A stretch of DNA of 64,000 nucleotides from Sinorhizobium medicae (lineage in GTDB: Bacteria; Pseudomonadota; Alphaproteobacteria; Rhizobiales; Rhizobiaceae), in the NCBI RefSeq assembly GCF_007827695.1, contig NZ_VITA01000013.1, positions 62,001-126,000 on the forward strand. The letters are read 5' to 3'. Numbering within the stretch: position 1 is the first letter of the stretch; each line of letters opens with the position of its first letter. The notes under the pieces were generated by a model. It did no database searches. It was not told the origin of the DNA and saw only the letters and a program-made list of their open reading frames with translations. Shown here in pieces: positions 9,159-17,085 of the stretch. Both the position numbers and the translations under genes were made by a program.

Positions 9159-9650
9159 ATGGAAGAAATCGAGAGCAAAGAAACGAAATCGCCTTCGCGG
9201 GTGATGACCATCGCGGCGGTGGCGGCGCTGACGCTCGTCGCCGGCGGTGGCGGCTGGCTCGCAGGCATGCTCCTGGCACCGCCCGCGGCCGAGAAGACGG
9301 AAGCCGCGGTCGAGCTTCCGGCGAATGCGACCGGCGAGGAGGAAATAGCCAGGATCGCAACGGTCGCGAACGGCATCGTGCAGCTCGATCCCATTACGAC
9401 GAACCTTGCCTATCCAGCCGAAAACTGGGTTCGCCTCGAAGTCGCTCTTCAGTTCAACGGCGTTCCCGACGTTGCGTTGGCGGAGACGATACACCAGGAC
9501 ATTGCAGCCTACCTCAAGACCGTGTCGCTGCAGCAGGTTCAAGGGCCGCGCGGCTTCCAATATCTCCGGGATGACATTCAGGAGCGGGTTGACCTGCGCT
9601 CCGAGGGCCGCGTAACGAGTGTGATGTTCCGCACCTTCGTCATCCAATGA
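9159..9650 (+). CDS. fliL: Flagellar basal-body-associated protein FliL
   Basis: FliL is a single-pass inner-membrane protein that surrounds or stabilises the stator. The 163-residue protein has a short cytoplasmic N-terminus, one membrane helix (VMTIAAVAALTLVAGGGGWL, about 15-34) and a periplasmic domain ending in the FliL signature (DLRSEGRVTSVMFRTFVIQ). It lies between flgH and fliP, as in other rhizobia. A second FliL-like protein is proposed at 32322. Confidence 0.93.
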   Translation: MEEIESKETKSPSRVMTIAAVAALTLVAGGGGWLAGMLLAPPAAEKTEAAVELPANATGEEEIARIATVANGIVQLDPITTNLAYPAENWVRLEVALQFNGVPDVALAETIHQDIAAYLKTVSLQQVQGPRGFQYLRDDIQERVDLRSEGRVTSVMFRTFVIQ

Positions 9651-9657
9651 TTCGCTG

Positions 9658-10395
9658 ATGCTCCGGTTCGCCACGTTCATAATCGCCATGATGGCGATGT
9701 CGGGAATTGCCGGGGCTCAAGGGTTTCCGGCCGATATCCTGAATACGCCGGTCGATGGCTCCGTCGCCTCATGGATCATCCGCACCTTCGGCCTGCTGAC
9801 CGTTCTTTCGGTCGCTCCCGGCATCCTGATCATGGTGACGAGCTTCCCACGCTTCGTGATCGCCTTCGCGATCCTGCGCTCAGGCATGGGGCTTGCGACG
9901 ACCCCCTCCAACATGATCATGGTGTCGCTCGCTTTGTTCATGACCTTCTACGTCATGGCGCCCACCTTCGACCGCGCCTGGCGCGACGGCATCGATCCGC
10001 TTCTGAAAAACGAGATCTCCGAAACGGAGGCAATGCAGCGGATGTCCGAACCTTTCCGCGAATTCATGCTGGCCAACACCCGCGACAAGGACCTGCAGCT
10101 GTTCATCGACATTGCCCAGGAAAAGGGCCAGACCGTCGTCGTGGACGAGAAGGTGGACCTGCGCGCCGTCGTTCCGGCCTTCATGATCTCGGAAATCCGT
10201 CGCGGCTTCGAGATCGGCTTCCTGATCATGCTGCCCTTCCTTGTGATCGACCTGATCGTCGCGACGATCACCATGGCTATGGGCATGATGATGCTTCCCC
10301 CGACGGCGATTTCGCTGCCCTTCAAAATCCTGTTTTTCGTGCTGATCGACGGCTGGAACCTGCTCGTCGGCAGCCTCGTGCGGTCCTTCATCTGA
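9658..10395 (+). CDS. fliP: Flagellar export gate protein FliP
   Basis: FliP is the core of the export gate, a pentamer with FliQ and FliR. The 245-residue protein starts with a cleavable-type signal sequence (about 1-20, MMAMSGIAGA), followed by the family's hydrophobic segments and hallmark stretches LLTVLSVAPGILIMVTSFPR, VVPAFMISEIRRGFEIGFLI and MGMMMLPPTAISLPFKILFF. Length and motifs are canonical. It ends the flgF-fliP operon. The next 270 bases form the upstream region of flaA. Confidence 0.97.
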   Translation: MLRFATFIIAMMAMSGIAGAQGFPADILNTPVDGSVASWIIRTFGLLTVLSVAPGILIMVTSFPRFVIAFAILRSGMGLATTPSNMIMVSLALFMTFYVMAPTFDRAWRDGIDPLLKNEISETEAMQRMSEPFREFMLANTRDKDLQLFIDIAQEKGQTVVVDEKVDLRAVVPAFMISEIRRGFEIGFLIMLPFLVIDLIVATITMAMGMMMLPPTAISLPFKILFFVLIDGWNLLVGSLVRSFI

Positions 10396-10446
10396 GGCTG
10401 CGGAGGCACATTTCCCGTCCTCGCAGGACTTCGTTAAGCATAGGAT

Positions 10447-10463
10447 TTTACAGGAGATTAACC
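10447..10463 (+). promoter_or_regulatory. CtrA-like box upstream of flaA
   Basis: The sequence TTTA-N7-TTAACC departs from the CtrA consensus TTAA-N7-TTAAC at one base of the first half. It lies about 200 bases before the flaA start. A further TTAAA half-site occurs at 10498. The assignment is an inference. Confidence 0.35.
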
Positions 10464-10581
10464 ACATCTTCGCCGGGGCCGCACGCGCCTTCTCCGGTTA
10501 AACACTTGGCAATGAATGACTGCGAATTTCGTCCTCACACGACGGGTTTGGTATCCATCACGAGTTGAGCGGAGCCGAGTG

Positions 10582-10634
10582 GCATGATGCCGGACCGCCG
10601 TGACCGGTAGCGTTCTTTCAGTCCGGTATGTCCC
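10582..10634 (+). promoter_or_regulatory. Conserved flagellin leader element, flaA copy
   Basis: GCATGATGCC at 10582 is followed by a 5-bp hairpin (ACCGG at 10603-10607 pairing with CCGGT at 10623-10627), running into GGTATGTCCC. The hairpin ends 38 bases before the flaA ATG. The same order recurs before flaB, flaD and flaC. It could be a transcription-start region plus an mRNA hairpin, for example a FlbT target. Confidence 0.5.
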
Positions 10635-10665
10635 CCCAATCAGTATTTCGTAGGGACAAACGAGT

Positions 10666-11853
10666 ATGACCAGCATTCTCACCAACAATTCCGCAATGGC
10701 TGCGCTTTCGACGCTGCGCTCGATCTCTTCCAGCATGGAAGACACCCAGAGCCGCATCTCGTCGGGCCTCCGCGTCGGTTCGGCCTCCGACAACGCCGCC
10801 TACTGGTCGATCGCGACCACCATGCGTTCCGACAATCAGGCGCTCTCCGCCGTTCAGGACGCCCTTGGCCTCGGCGCCGCCAAGGTTGATACCGCCTATT
10901 CCGGTATGGAATCGGCCATCGAAGTCGTTAAGGAAATCAAGGCCAAGCTCGTCGCCGCCACCGAAGACGGTGTCGACAAGGCGAAGATCCAGGAAGAAAT
11001 CACCCAGCTGAAAGACCAGCTCACGAGCATTGCCGAGGCGGCTTCGTTCTCCGGCGAAAACTGGCTTCAGGCGGACCTCAGCGGCGGCGCCGTCACCAAG
11101 AGCGTCGTGGGGTCGTTCGTCCGTGACGCAAGCGGTTCCGTATCTGTCAAGAAGGTCGACTACAGCCTCAACGCCAACTCGGTTCTCTTCGATACTGTCG
11201 GCGACACCGGCATCCTGGACAAGGTCTACGACGTCTCGCAGGCAAGCGTTACGCTGACGGTCAACACCAACGGCGTCGAATCGCAGCATACTGTTGCTGC
11301 CTATTCGCTGGAGTCTCTCACCGAAGCCGGTGCGGAGTTCCAGGGCAACTACGCTCTTCAGGGCGGTAACAGCTACGTCAAGGTCGAGAACGTCTGGGTT
11401 CGCGCCGAGACCGCTACAGCCGGTGCCACCGGTCAGGAAATCGCCGCCACCACAACGGCAGCCGGTACCATCACTGCCGACAGCTGGGTCGTCGACGTTG
11501 ACAACGCACCTGCCGTCAGCGTTTCGGCCGGTCAGTCCGTTGCCGGGATCAACATCGTCGGAATGGGGGCAGCCGCCCTCGATGCGCTGATCAGCGGTGT
11601 CGACGCTGCACTGACCGACATGACCAGCGCTGCCGCCTCGCTCGGCTCCATCTCCTCGCGCATCGACCTGCAGAGCGAATTCGTCAACAAGCTCTCGGAC
11701 TCGATCGACTCGGGCGTTGGCCGTCTCGTCGATGCGGACATGAACGAGGAATCGACCCGCCTCAAGGCTCTGCAGACCCAGCAGCAGCTCGCCATTCAGG
11801 CCCTGTCGATCGCCAACTCGGACTCGCAGAACGTCCTGTCGCTCTTCCGCTAA
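10666..11853 (+). CDS. flaA: Flagellin A
   Basis: FlaA is the principal filament subunit of the rhizobial complex flagellum. The 395-residue protein has the conserved flagellin N-terminal D0/D1 segment (MTSILTNNSAMAALSTLRSI, then ISSGLRVGSASDNAAYWSIA) and the C-terminal segment (ALQTQQQLAIQALSIANSDS, ending SLFR). These flank a variable middle (about residues 140-300). It is almost identical to FlaB through much of the middle, including at DNA level. It is a stand-alone transcription unit with its own leader and a terminator at 11905. Flagellin genes of this type are activated by Rem (established for S. meliloti). Confidence 0.96.
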   Translation: MTSILTNNSAMAALSTLRSISSSMEDTQSRISSGLRVGSASDNAAYWSIATTMRSDNQALSAVQDALGLGAAKVDTAYSGMESAIEVVKEIKAKLVAATEDGVDKAKIQEEITQLKDQLTSIAEAASFSGENWLQADLSGGAVTKSVVGSFVRDASGSVSVKKVDYSLNANSVLFDTVGDTGILDKVYDVSQASVTLTVNTNGVESQHTVAAYSLESLTEAGAEFQGNYALQGGNSYVKVENVWVRAETATAGATGQEIAATTTAAGTITADSWVVDVDNAPAVSVSAGQSVAGINIVGMGAAALDALISGVDAALTDMTSAAASLGSISSRIDLQSEFVNKLSDSIDSGVGRLVDADMNEESTRLKALQTQQQLAIQALSIANSDSQNVLSLFR

Positions 11854-11904
11854 GAAGACATGCAATAGCGGGATGCAGGCGATTGCCTGCCTTCCGATAC
11901 TTCG

Positions 11905-11940
11905 AACCGCGCCCCGGAAACCGGGCGCGGTTTTTGTTTC
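11905..11940 (+). terminator. Intrinsic terminator after flaA
   Basis: A GC-rich hairpin (CCGCGCCC pairing with GGGCGCGG, with further pairing inside) is followed by TTTTTGTTT. It lies about 50 bases past the flaA stop. The rest of the 337-base gap to flaB holds the CtrA-like box and the leader element. Confidence 0.85.
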
Positions 11941-12036
11941 TTCCATCAGAGACCGGCGCTTCACTTTTTTTTAAACATGATGTGGCACGCGCGCACGCGC
12001 AAAGGTTGAGAAAATTGCGGAATAGCTCTCAGCTAC

Positions 12037-12053
12037 TTAGTGCTTCATTAACC
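12037..12053 (+). promoter_or_regulatory. CtrA-like box upstream of flaB
   Basis: TTAG-N7-TTAACC has one mismatch to the CtrA consensus. It lies 64 bases before the GCATGA of the flaB leader, nearly the same spacing as in the flaD and flaC regions. The assignment is an inference. Confidence 0.35.
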
Positions 12054-12117
12054 AAACCCGGATTATCTAGATCCATCGAAAGAACGGGCTAGCCCATAGA
12101 TATCAGCTGGTTAGCAA

Positions 12118-12160
12118 GCATGACGTTGACCGTCTTTCGCCGGTGGAACCGGAATGTCCC
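12118..12160 (+). promoter_or_regulatory. Conserved flagellin leader element, flaB copy
   Basis: GCATGA at 12118 precedes a tight hairpin (CCGGT at 12140-12144, a 3-base loop, ACCGG at 12148-12152) that runs into GGAATGTCCC. The hairpin ends 38 bases before the flaB ATG, exactly as for flaA. Confidence 0.5.
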
Positions 12161-12190
12161 TTCTCATCAGCCATCAAGGGGCACTAAACC

Positions 12191-13378
12191 ATGACGAGCA
12201 TTCTCACCAACATTGCGGCTATGGCCGCTCTCCAGACTCTGCGCACGATCGGCTCCAACATGGAAGAGACGCAGGCGCATGTCTCCTCCGGTCTGCGCGT
12301 CGGCCAAGCCGCCGACAACGCCGCCTATTGGTCGATCGCAACGACCATGCGCTCCGACAATATGGCGCTTTCCGCCGTTCAGGACGCCCTCGGCCTCGGC
12401 GCCGCCAAGGTTGATACTGCCTATTCCGGTATGGAATCGGCCATCGAAGTCGTTAAGGAAATCAAGAAGAAACTCGTTGCCGCTACTGAAGACGGTGTTG
12501 ACAAGGCCAAGATTCAGGAAGAAATCGATCAGCTCAAGGATCAGCTCACGAGCATTTCCGAGGCGGCGTCGTTCTCCGGTGAAAACTGGCTTCAGGCGGA
12601 CCTCAGCGGCGGCGCAGTCATCAAGAGCGTCGTCGGATCGTTCGTCCGGGATGCGAGCGGTGCCGTGTCGGTCAAGAAGGTCGACTACAGCCTCAACACC
12701 AACTCGGTTCTCTTCGATACTGTCGGCGACACCGGCATCCTGGACAAGGTCTACGACGTCTCGCAGGCAAGCGTTACGCTGACGATCAACACCAACGGTG
12801 TCGCGTCGCAGCATACGGTCGCTGCCTATTCGCTGGAGTCTCTCACCGAAGCTGGTGCGGAGTTCCAGGGCAACTACGCCCTCCAGGGCGGTAACAGCTA
12901 CGTCAAGGTCGAGAACGTCTGGGTTCGCGCCGAGACCGCTGCAGCCGGCGCCACCGGCCAGGAGCTTGCCGCCACCACAACGGCAGCCGGCACCATTACC
13001 GCGGACAGCTGGGTCGTCGACGTTGACAACGCACCTGCCGTCAGCGTTTCGGCCGGTCAGTCCGTTGCCGGGATCAACATCGTCGGAATGGGTGCAGCCG
13101 CACTCGATGCGCTGATCAGCGGTGTCGATGCTGCTCTGACCGACATGACGAGCGCAGCAGCCGACCTCGGCTCGATCGCCATGCGCATCGACCTGCAGAG
13201 CGACTTCGTCAACAAGCTCTCGGACTCGATCGACTCGGGCGTTGGCCGTCTCGTCGATGCGGACATGAACGAGGAATCGACCCGCCTGAAGGCTCTTCAG
13301 ACCCAGCAGCAGCTTGCTATCCAGTCGCTGTCGATCGCGAACTCGGCCTCGGAAAGCGTCCTCACGCTCTTCCGCTAA
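12191..13378 (+). CDS. flaB: Flagellin B
   Basis: FlaB is a 395-residue flagellin, the same length as FlaA and collinear with it throughout. N-terminal MTSILTNIAAMAALQTLRTI and C-terminal ALQTQQQLAIQSLSIANSAS are typical of the family. From about residue 60 to 310 it differs from FlaA at only scattered positions, and long DNA stretches are identical, so the two are a recent duplication or are kept alike by gene conversion. It forms a secondary subunit of the rhizobial filament. It has its own leader and tandem downstream hairpins. Confidence 0.95.
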   Translation: MTSILTNIAAMAALQTLRTIGSNMEETQAHVSSGLRVGQAADNAAYWSIATTMRSDNMALSAVQDALGLGAAKVDTAYSGMESAIEVVKEIKKKLVAATEDGVDKAKIQEEIDQLKDQLTSISEAASFSGENWLQADLSGGAVIKSVVGSFVRDASGAVSVKKVDYSLNTNSVLFDTVGDTGILDKVYDVSQASVTLTINTNGVASQHTVAAYSLESLTEAGAEFQGNYALQGGNSYVKVENVWVRAETAAAGATGQELAATTTAAGTITADSWVVDVDNAPAVSVSAGQSVAGINIVGMGAAALDALISGVDAALTDMTSAAADLGSIAMRIDLQSDFVNKLSDSIDSGVGRLVDADMNEESTRLKALQTQQQLAIQSLSIANSASESVLTLFR

Positions 13379-13391
13379 TCAGACGCGGAAA

Positions 13392-13416
13392 GGCGGTCGC
13401 GAACTGAACGACCGCC
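13392..13416 (+). terminator. First hairpin after flaB
   Basis: An 8-bp stem (GGCGGTCG pairing with CGACCGCC) with a 9-base loop lies 14 bases past the flaB stop and has no T tract. It may protect the mRNA 3' end rather than terminate transcription. Confidence 0.5.
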
Positions 13417-13433
13417 ATCCTGACCGACCTTAA

Positions 13434-13473
13434 CAAGGGCCACGCTCATCGAGCGTGGCCCTTGTTGTTGTTG
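13434..13473 (+). terminator. Second hairpin and terminator after flaB
   Basis: A perfect 14-bp stem (CAAGGGCCACGCTC pairing with GAGCGTGGCCCTTG) with a 3-base loop is followed by a T-rich TTGTTGTTG tract. It is a strong intrinsic terminator isolating flaB from flaD. Confidence 0.82.
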
Positions 13474-13487
13474 TCGGCAAATAGCCG

Positions 13488-13504
13488 TTTAATCTTTGTT
13501 AACC
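13488..13504 (+). promoter_or_regulatory. CtrA-like box upstream of flaD
   Basis: TTTA-N7-TTAACC has one mismatch to the CtrA consensus and lies 62 bases before the GCATGA of the leader. Two more TTAAC half-sites follow near 13541 and 13561. The assignment is an inference. Confidence 0.35.
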
Positions 13505-13566
13505 ATAGCCGCGCTAATTGGACTCAACGCAACGAACGGTTAACCAAGACGAAGAAGCGGTTAACG

Positions 13567-13611
13567 GCATGAGGCCTCGCGTTCGCTTCCCCGTGACAGA
13601 CGGGATGTCCC
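13567..13611 (+). promoter_or_regulatory. Conserved flagellin leader element, flaD copy
   Basis: GCATGA at 13567 precedes a hairpin (CCCGT at 13590-13594, 5-base loop, ACGGG at 13600-13604) that runs into GGGATGTCCC. The hairpin ends 37 bases before the flaD ATG. The stem bases differ from the other copies but remain complementary, which argues for a structural role. Confidence 0.5.
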
Positions 13612-13641
13612 TTTCCAACTAGCCATTCAAAGGGGCCCTTA

Positions 13642-14829
13642 ATGACCAGCATTCTCACCAATGTCGCAGCGATGGCTGCACTCCAGACCCTGCGCGGCAT
13701 CGACTCCAATATGGAGGAAACGCAGGCTCGGGTGTCCTCGGGCCTTCGCGTCGGAACAGCTTCGGACAACGCTGCCTACTGGTCGATCGCCACTACGATG
13801 CGTTCGGACAATATGGCGCTTTCCGCCGTTCAGGACGCGCTGGGCCTGGGCGCCGCAAAGGTCGACACAGCCTATGCCGGTGTGGAGAATGCGGTCGAGG
13901 TCGTGAAGGAAATTCGTGCCAAACTCGTCGCTGCGACCGAAGACGGTGTCGACAAGGCCAAGATTCAGGAAGAGATCGAACAGCTCAAGCAACAGCTGAC
14001 GAGCATTGCAACGGCCGCTTCCTTCAGCGGCGAAAACTGGCTCCAGGCTGACATCACCACGCCTGTTACGAAGAGCGTAGTGGGTTCCTTTGTCCGCGAC
14101 TCCTCAGGCGTCGTGTCCGTAAAGACGATCGACTATGTCCTCGACGGCAACTCAGTCCTCTTCGATACGGTGGGCAATACCGGCATTCTGGACAAGGTCT
14201 ATGACGTGTCAGAGTCCAGCGTCACGCTTTCGATCAACACGGGCGGCGTTGTTTCCGAGCATACGGTCGCAGCCTATACCGTTGACGACCTCATCGCCGG
14301 CGGCGCGGTATTCCAGAACAATTATGCGCTTGCGGGCGGCGTCAGCTATGTTCAGGTCGAAGGCGCTTGGGTCAGAGCAGTGGCTTCCTCTACGGTTCCC
14401 GGACAGGAGGTTGCTGCGGTGACGACGGCCGCAGCTCCCATCACCGCCGATTCCTGGATCGTAGACACGACTGCTGGGCCGGCAGCAAGTGTACCTGCAC
14501 CCGCATCGGTCGAGAATATCGACATCACCGACGCTACCCAGGCCGCAAACCTCGATGCCCTGATCAGGGGGGTCGACGAAGCGCTCGAGGATCTGATCAG
14601 CGCCACATCGGCTCTCGGATCGATCTCCATGCGCATCGGCATGCAGGAAGAGTTCGTATCGAAGCTCACCGACTCGATCGACTCGGGCATCGGCCGCCTC
14701 GTAGACGCCGACATGAACGAGGAATCGACCAGGCTCAAGGCGCTGCAGACGCAGCAGCAGCTCGCCATCCAGTCGCTGTCGATCGCCAACACCAATTCGG
14801 AAAACATCCTCCAGCTCTTCCGTCAGTAA
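13642..14829 (+). CDS. flaD: Flagellin D
   Basis: FlaD is a 395-residue flagellin with conserved ends (MTSILTNVAAMAALQTLRGI, and ALQTQQQLAIQSLSIANTNS ending LQLFRQ). The middle is clearly diverged from FlaA and FlaB (for example DYVLDGNSVLFDTVGNTGIL, VASSTVPGQEVAAVTTAAAP). It is a secondary filament subunit in rhizobia. It has its own upstream box, leader hairpin and terminator. The order flaA-flaB-flaD-flaC matches S. meliloti. Confidence 0.93.
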   Translation: MTSILTNVAAMAALQTLRGIDSNMEETQARVSSGLRVGTASDNAAYWSIATTMRSDNMALSAVQDALGLGAAKVDTAYAGVENAVEVVKEIRAKLVAATEDGVDKAKIQEEIEQLKQQLTSIATAASFSGENWLQADITTPVTKSVVGSFVRDSSGVVSVKTIDYVLDGNSVLFDTVGNTGILDKVYDVSESSVTLSINTGGVVSEHTVAAYTVDDLIAGGAVFQNNYALAGGVSYVQVEGAWVRAVASSTVPGQEVAAVTTAAAPITADSWIVDTTAGPAASVPAPASVENIDITDATQAANLDALIRGVDEALEDLISATSALGSISMRIGMQEEFVSKLTDSIDSGIGRLVDADMNEESTRLKALQTQQQLAIQSLSIANTNSENILQLFRQ

Positions 14830-14878
14830 GCGGCGCCCCGGCTAGGGGGCGACTTCGTCCCGCCCTGAAGGAGAAAAC

Positions 14879-14908
14879 TCCGCGGTCTCGCAAGGGGCCG
14901 CGGATTTT
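14879..14908 (+). terminator. Probable terminator after flaD
   Basis: A 7-bp stem (TCCGCGG pairing with CCGCGGA) with a 12-base loop is followed by TTTTCG, about 50 bases past the flaD stop. The rest of the 300-base gap contains the flaC box and leader. Confidence 0.65.
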
Positions 14909-14984
14909 CGTGCTGGCGCGGGGCTTGCGCCGGACTTGCCGAATTAACGAATTCTTCACCTCCGTTACCGATCCGTTTACGCCG

Positions 14985-15001
14985 TTAACCTTTTCTTAAC
15001 C
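14985..15001 (+). promoter_or_regulatory. CtrA-like box upstream of flaC
   Basis: TTAA-N7-TTAACC is a perfect match to the CtrA consensus TTAA-N7-TTAAC. It lies 61 bases before the GCATGA of the flaC leader, with another TTAA at 15009. This is the best of the flagellin copies. CtrA control is an inference. Confidence 0.45.
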
Positions 15002-15062
15002 ATCTTTGTTAAAGGTCCAGTAAGAACGGCGGCTGTCACCCAGGGCAAAAAGGTGTCAGCGT

Positions 15063-15100
15063 GCATGATGCCCCACCGTCGTTGCCGGCATTCCGGAATG
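15063..15100 (+). promoter_or_regulatory. Conserved flagellin leader element, flaC copy
   Basis: GCATGATGCC at 15063 precedes a hairpin (CCGG at 15085-15088, 4-base loop, CCGG at 15093-15096) that runs into GGAATGG. The hairpin ends 33 bases before the flaC ATG. The following TCCC block is displaced relative to the other three copies. Confidence 0.42.
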
Positions 15101-15129
15101 GTACGATTCTCCCAGCCAGGTGACCACCA

Positions 15130-16095
15130 ATGACCAGCATCATGACCAACCCCGCCGCCATGGCGGCGTTGCAGACGTTGCGCGCGATCAATCACAATCT
15201 GGAGACCACGCAGGGCCGCATCTCGTCCGGTTATCGGGTGGAGACGGCGGCCGACAACGCCGCCTACTGGTCGATCGCAACGACGATGCGATCGGACAAT
15301 GCCGCGCTGTCGACGGTCCACGACGCCTTGGGCCTCGGCGCTGCCAAAGTCGACACGTTCTACTCGGCCATGGATACGGTCATCGACGTGATGACGGAGA
15401 TCAAGGCGAAGCTCGTCGCGGCAAGTGAGCCGGGCGTGGACAAGGACAAGATCAACAAGGAAGTTGCCGAACTCAAGAGCCAGCTGAAGTCGGCCGCGCA
15501 ATCTGCCTCCTTTTCCGGCGAAAACTGGCTTTATAACGGCGCCGCGGCAGCACTTGGCACCAAATCGATCGTTGCCTCCTTCAACCGTAGCGCCGACGGC
15601 AGCGTTGCGGTCTCGACGCTCAATTATGACACCGCCAAATCCGTCCTGATCGACGTTGCCGACCCCGCGCGCGGCATGCTCACCAAGGCCGTCGATGCGG
15701 ATGCCCTCCAGTCAACTCCGGCGGGCACGGCGCGCAATTATTATCTCATCGATGCCGGCGCCGCCCCGGCAGGCGCGACCGAGATAGAGATCGACAGCGC
15801 AACGACCGGTGCTCAGCTCGGCGACATGATCAGCGTCGTCGACGAGCTCATCAGCCAGCTGACCGACTCCGCCGCCACGCTGGGGGCGATCACCAGCCGC
15901 ATCGAAATGCAGGAAAGCTTCGTCGCCAATCTTATGGACGTGATCGACAAGGGCGTAGGCCGCCTCGTCGATGCCGACATGAACGAGGAATCGACGCGGC
16001 TGAAGGCTCTGCAGACGCAGCAGCAGCTCGGCATTCAATCGCTGTCGATCGCAAACACCACCTCGGAAAACATTCTCCGCCTGTTCCAGGAGTAA
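15130..16095 (+). CDS. flaC: Flagellin C
   Basis: FlaC is a shorter flagellin (321 residues) with the standard ends (MTSIMTNPAAMAALQTLRAI, and ALQTQQQLGIQSLSIANTTS ending RLFQE). Its variable middle is about 70 residues shorter than in FlaA, FlaB and FlaD and unrelated to them in detail (DADALQSTPAGTARNYYLID). It is the most diverged of the four, so it probably has a minor or positional role in the filament. It has its own leader and a downstream hairpin. Confidence 0.93.
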   Translation: MTSIMTNPAAMAALQTLRAINHNLETTQGRISSGYRVETAADNAAYWSIATTMRSDNAALSTVHDALGLGAAKVDTFYSAMDTVIDVMTEIKAKLVAASEPGVDKDKINKEVAELKSQLKSAAQSASFSGENWLYNGAAAALGTKSIVASFNRSADGSVAVSTLNYDTAKSVLIDVADPARGMLTKAVDADALQSTPAGTARNYYLIDAGAAPAGATEIEIDSATTGAQLGDMISVVDELISQLTDSAATLGAITSRIEMQESFVANLMDVIDKGVGRLVDADMNEESTRLKALQTQQQLGIQSLSIANTTSENILRLFQE

Positions 16096-16145
16096 GGTCA
16101 TCGCTTTCCGCCGTGCCGCCGGTCATCGGCATCGGGTGGAAAAAG

Positions 16146-16179
16146 GTTGGACCGCGCTGTTGCCCTGGCGCGGTCCAAC
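16146..16179 (+). terminator. Hairpin after flaC
   Basis: A perfect 12-bp stem (GTTGGACCGCGC pairing with GCGCGGTCCAAC) with a 10-base loop lies 50 bases past the flaC stop. It lacks a clean T tract but is strong. In the rest of the 342-base gap to the next gene I see no further clear element; the mot operon promoter should be there. Confidence 0.65.
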
Positions 16180-16437
16180 ACCTTCGCACAAGTTTGACCG
16201 GATAACCTTCCTTCGCAGTCATGTTGGAGATTGCCGGCCGGAGACCATTCCGGCTGCCGCTTGCATCGCCTTCGCCTTGGCGGGCCGCTGCACAAACGAG
16301 AATGCTGGTCCGTCGCTGCTTCCGGCGGCGGCCGAGGGAGACGGTGAAAACGTGTCGGCTTCTTTAGGTTTCCGGGCCGTGAGGCCGCTCTTGCAGTTGC
16401 GGCAGGCTCTCGCCCGGCTGAGGTGGGGGGCGTGCCG

Positions 16438-17085
16438 ATGAGCGCATCGATTTCCCGTTATCTCAAAGACTTCAGTCCACCGAAGATCGAGTTCAAGCGG
16501 ATACCGCAGGGATATTTCCCGGACCTCGATGCAGAGCATCTGGAAGAGAGAACCGGTGCGAGGCCGGCCGTGCCCGAGGTTGATATCGACGCGGAGCGCC
16601 GCGAGGCATATGCGCAGGGCCGGGCCGAAGCCCGCGCCGAGATCTCCCTGGAGCATCAGAAAGAAATCGCCGATCTGAAAGCGCGTCATTCAGAAGAGAT
16701 GGTGGCCCTGACACGGCGCCTGGAGGAACAGGCTGCCGGAAAGATCGCAGCCGGCTTCGGTGAAATGGCGGATCGGCTGGCGCTCTTGCTCGGCGACCAG
16801 ACGGCGCGCGTCCTCGCTCCGGTGATGGACGACGCGCTCGCAAAACGCGCCGTCGACAATCTCGCCGGCATGGTCCGACACGGCCTTTCTGCCGGTGAAG
16901 GGATCACGGTCACGGTGCGGGGCCCGCTTGCGCTCTTCGAAACGTTGAAAGCCCTGCTGCCCGAGACGACGGCATTTCATTATGTCGAAAGCGGAGATGT
17001 CGACCTGACCGTCGAAGTAGGCGAGGCGATACTGGTGACGCGAATGGCCGCGTGGTCCGATACTGTTCGCAAGGTTCTGGCATGA
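16438..17085 (+). CDS. FliH-like protein, first gene of the mot operon
   Basis: A 215-residue soluble protein. ATG at 16438 follows a GAGGTGGGGGG purine run; the in-frame GTG at 16423 lies inside that run. The architecture resembles FliH/YscL, the type III ATPase regulators: an N-terminal segment (SRYLKDFSPPKIEFKRIPQG), then a charged coiled coil beginning EAYAQGRAEARAEISLEHQK (about 58-105) like the AYxxG repeats of FliH. A mixed alpha/beta C-terminal domain follows (GITVTVRGPLALFETLKALL, then VDLTVEVGEAILVTRMAAW). No fliH sits beside fliI here. The stop overlaps the motB start. Assignment is by pattern only and is plausible but not certain. Confidence 0.6.
   Translation: MSASISRYLKDFSPPKIEFKRIPQGYFPDLDAEHLEERTGARPAVPEVDIDAERREAYAQGRAEARAEISLEHQKEIADLKARHSEEMVALTRRLEEQAAGKIAAGFGEMADRLALLLGDQTARVLAPVMDDALAKRAVDNLAGMVRHGLSAGEGITVTVRGPLALFETLKALLPETTAFHYVESGDVDLTVEVGEAILVTRMAAWSDTVRKVLA

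Noticed and set aside
11980-12000. TGGCAC-like sequence upstream of flaB as a sigma-54 promoter
   Set aside because: The required GC/TTGC element at the -12 position is absent at correct spacing, and rhizobial flagellins are not known to use sigma-54.
16136-16441. A 101-codon frame after flaC
   Set aside because: It spans the flaC terminator hairpin, lacks a ribosome-binding site and has random-like composition.
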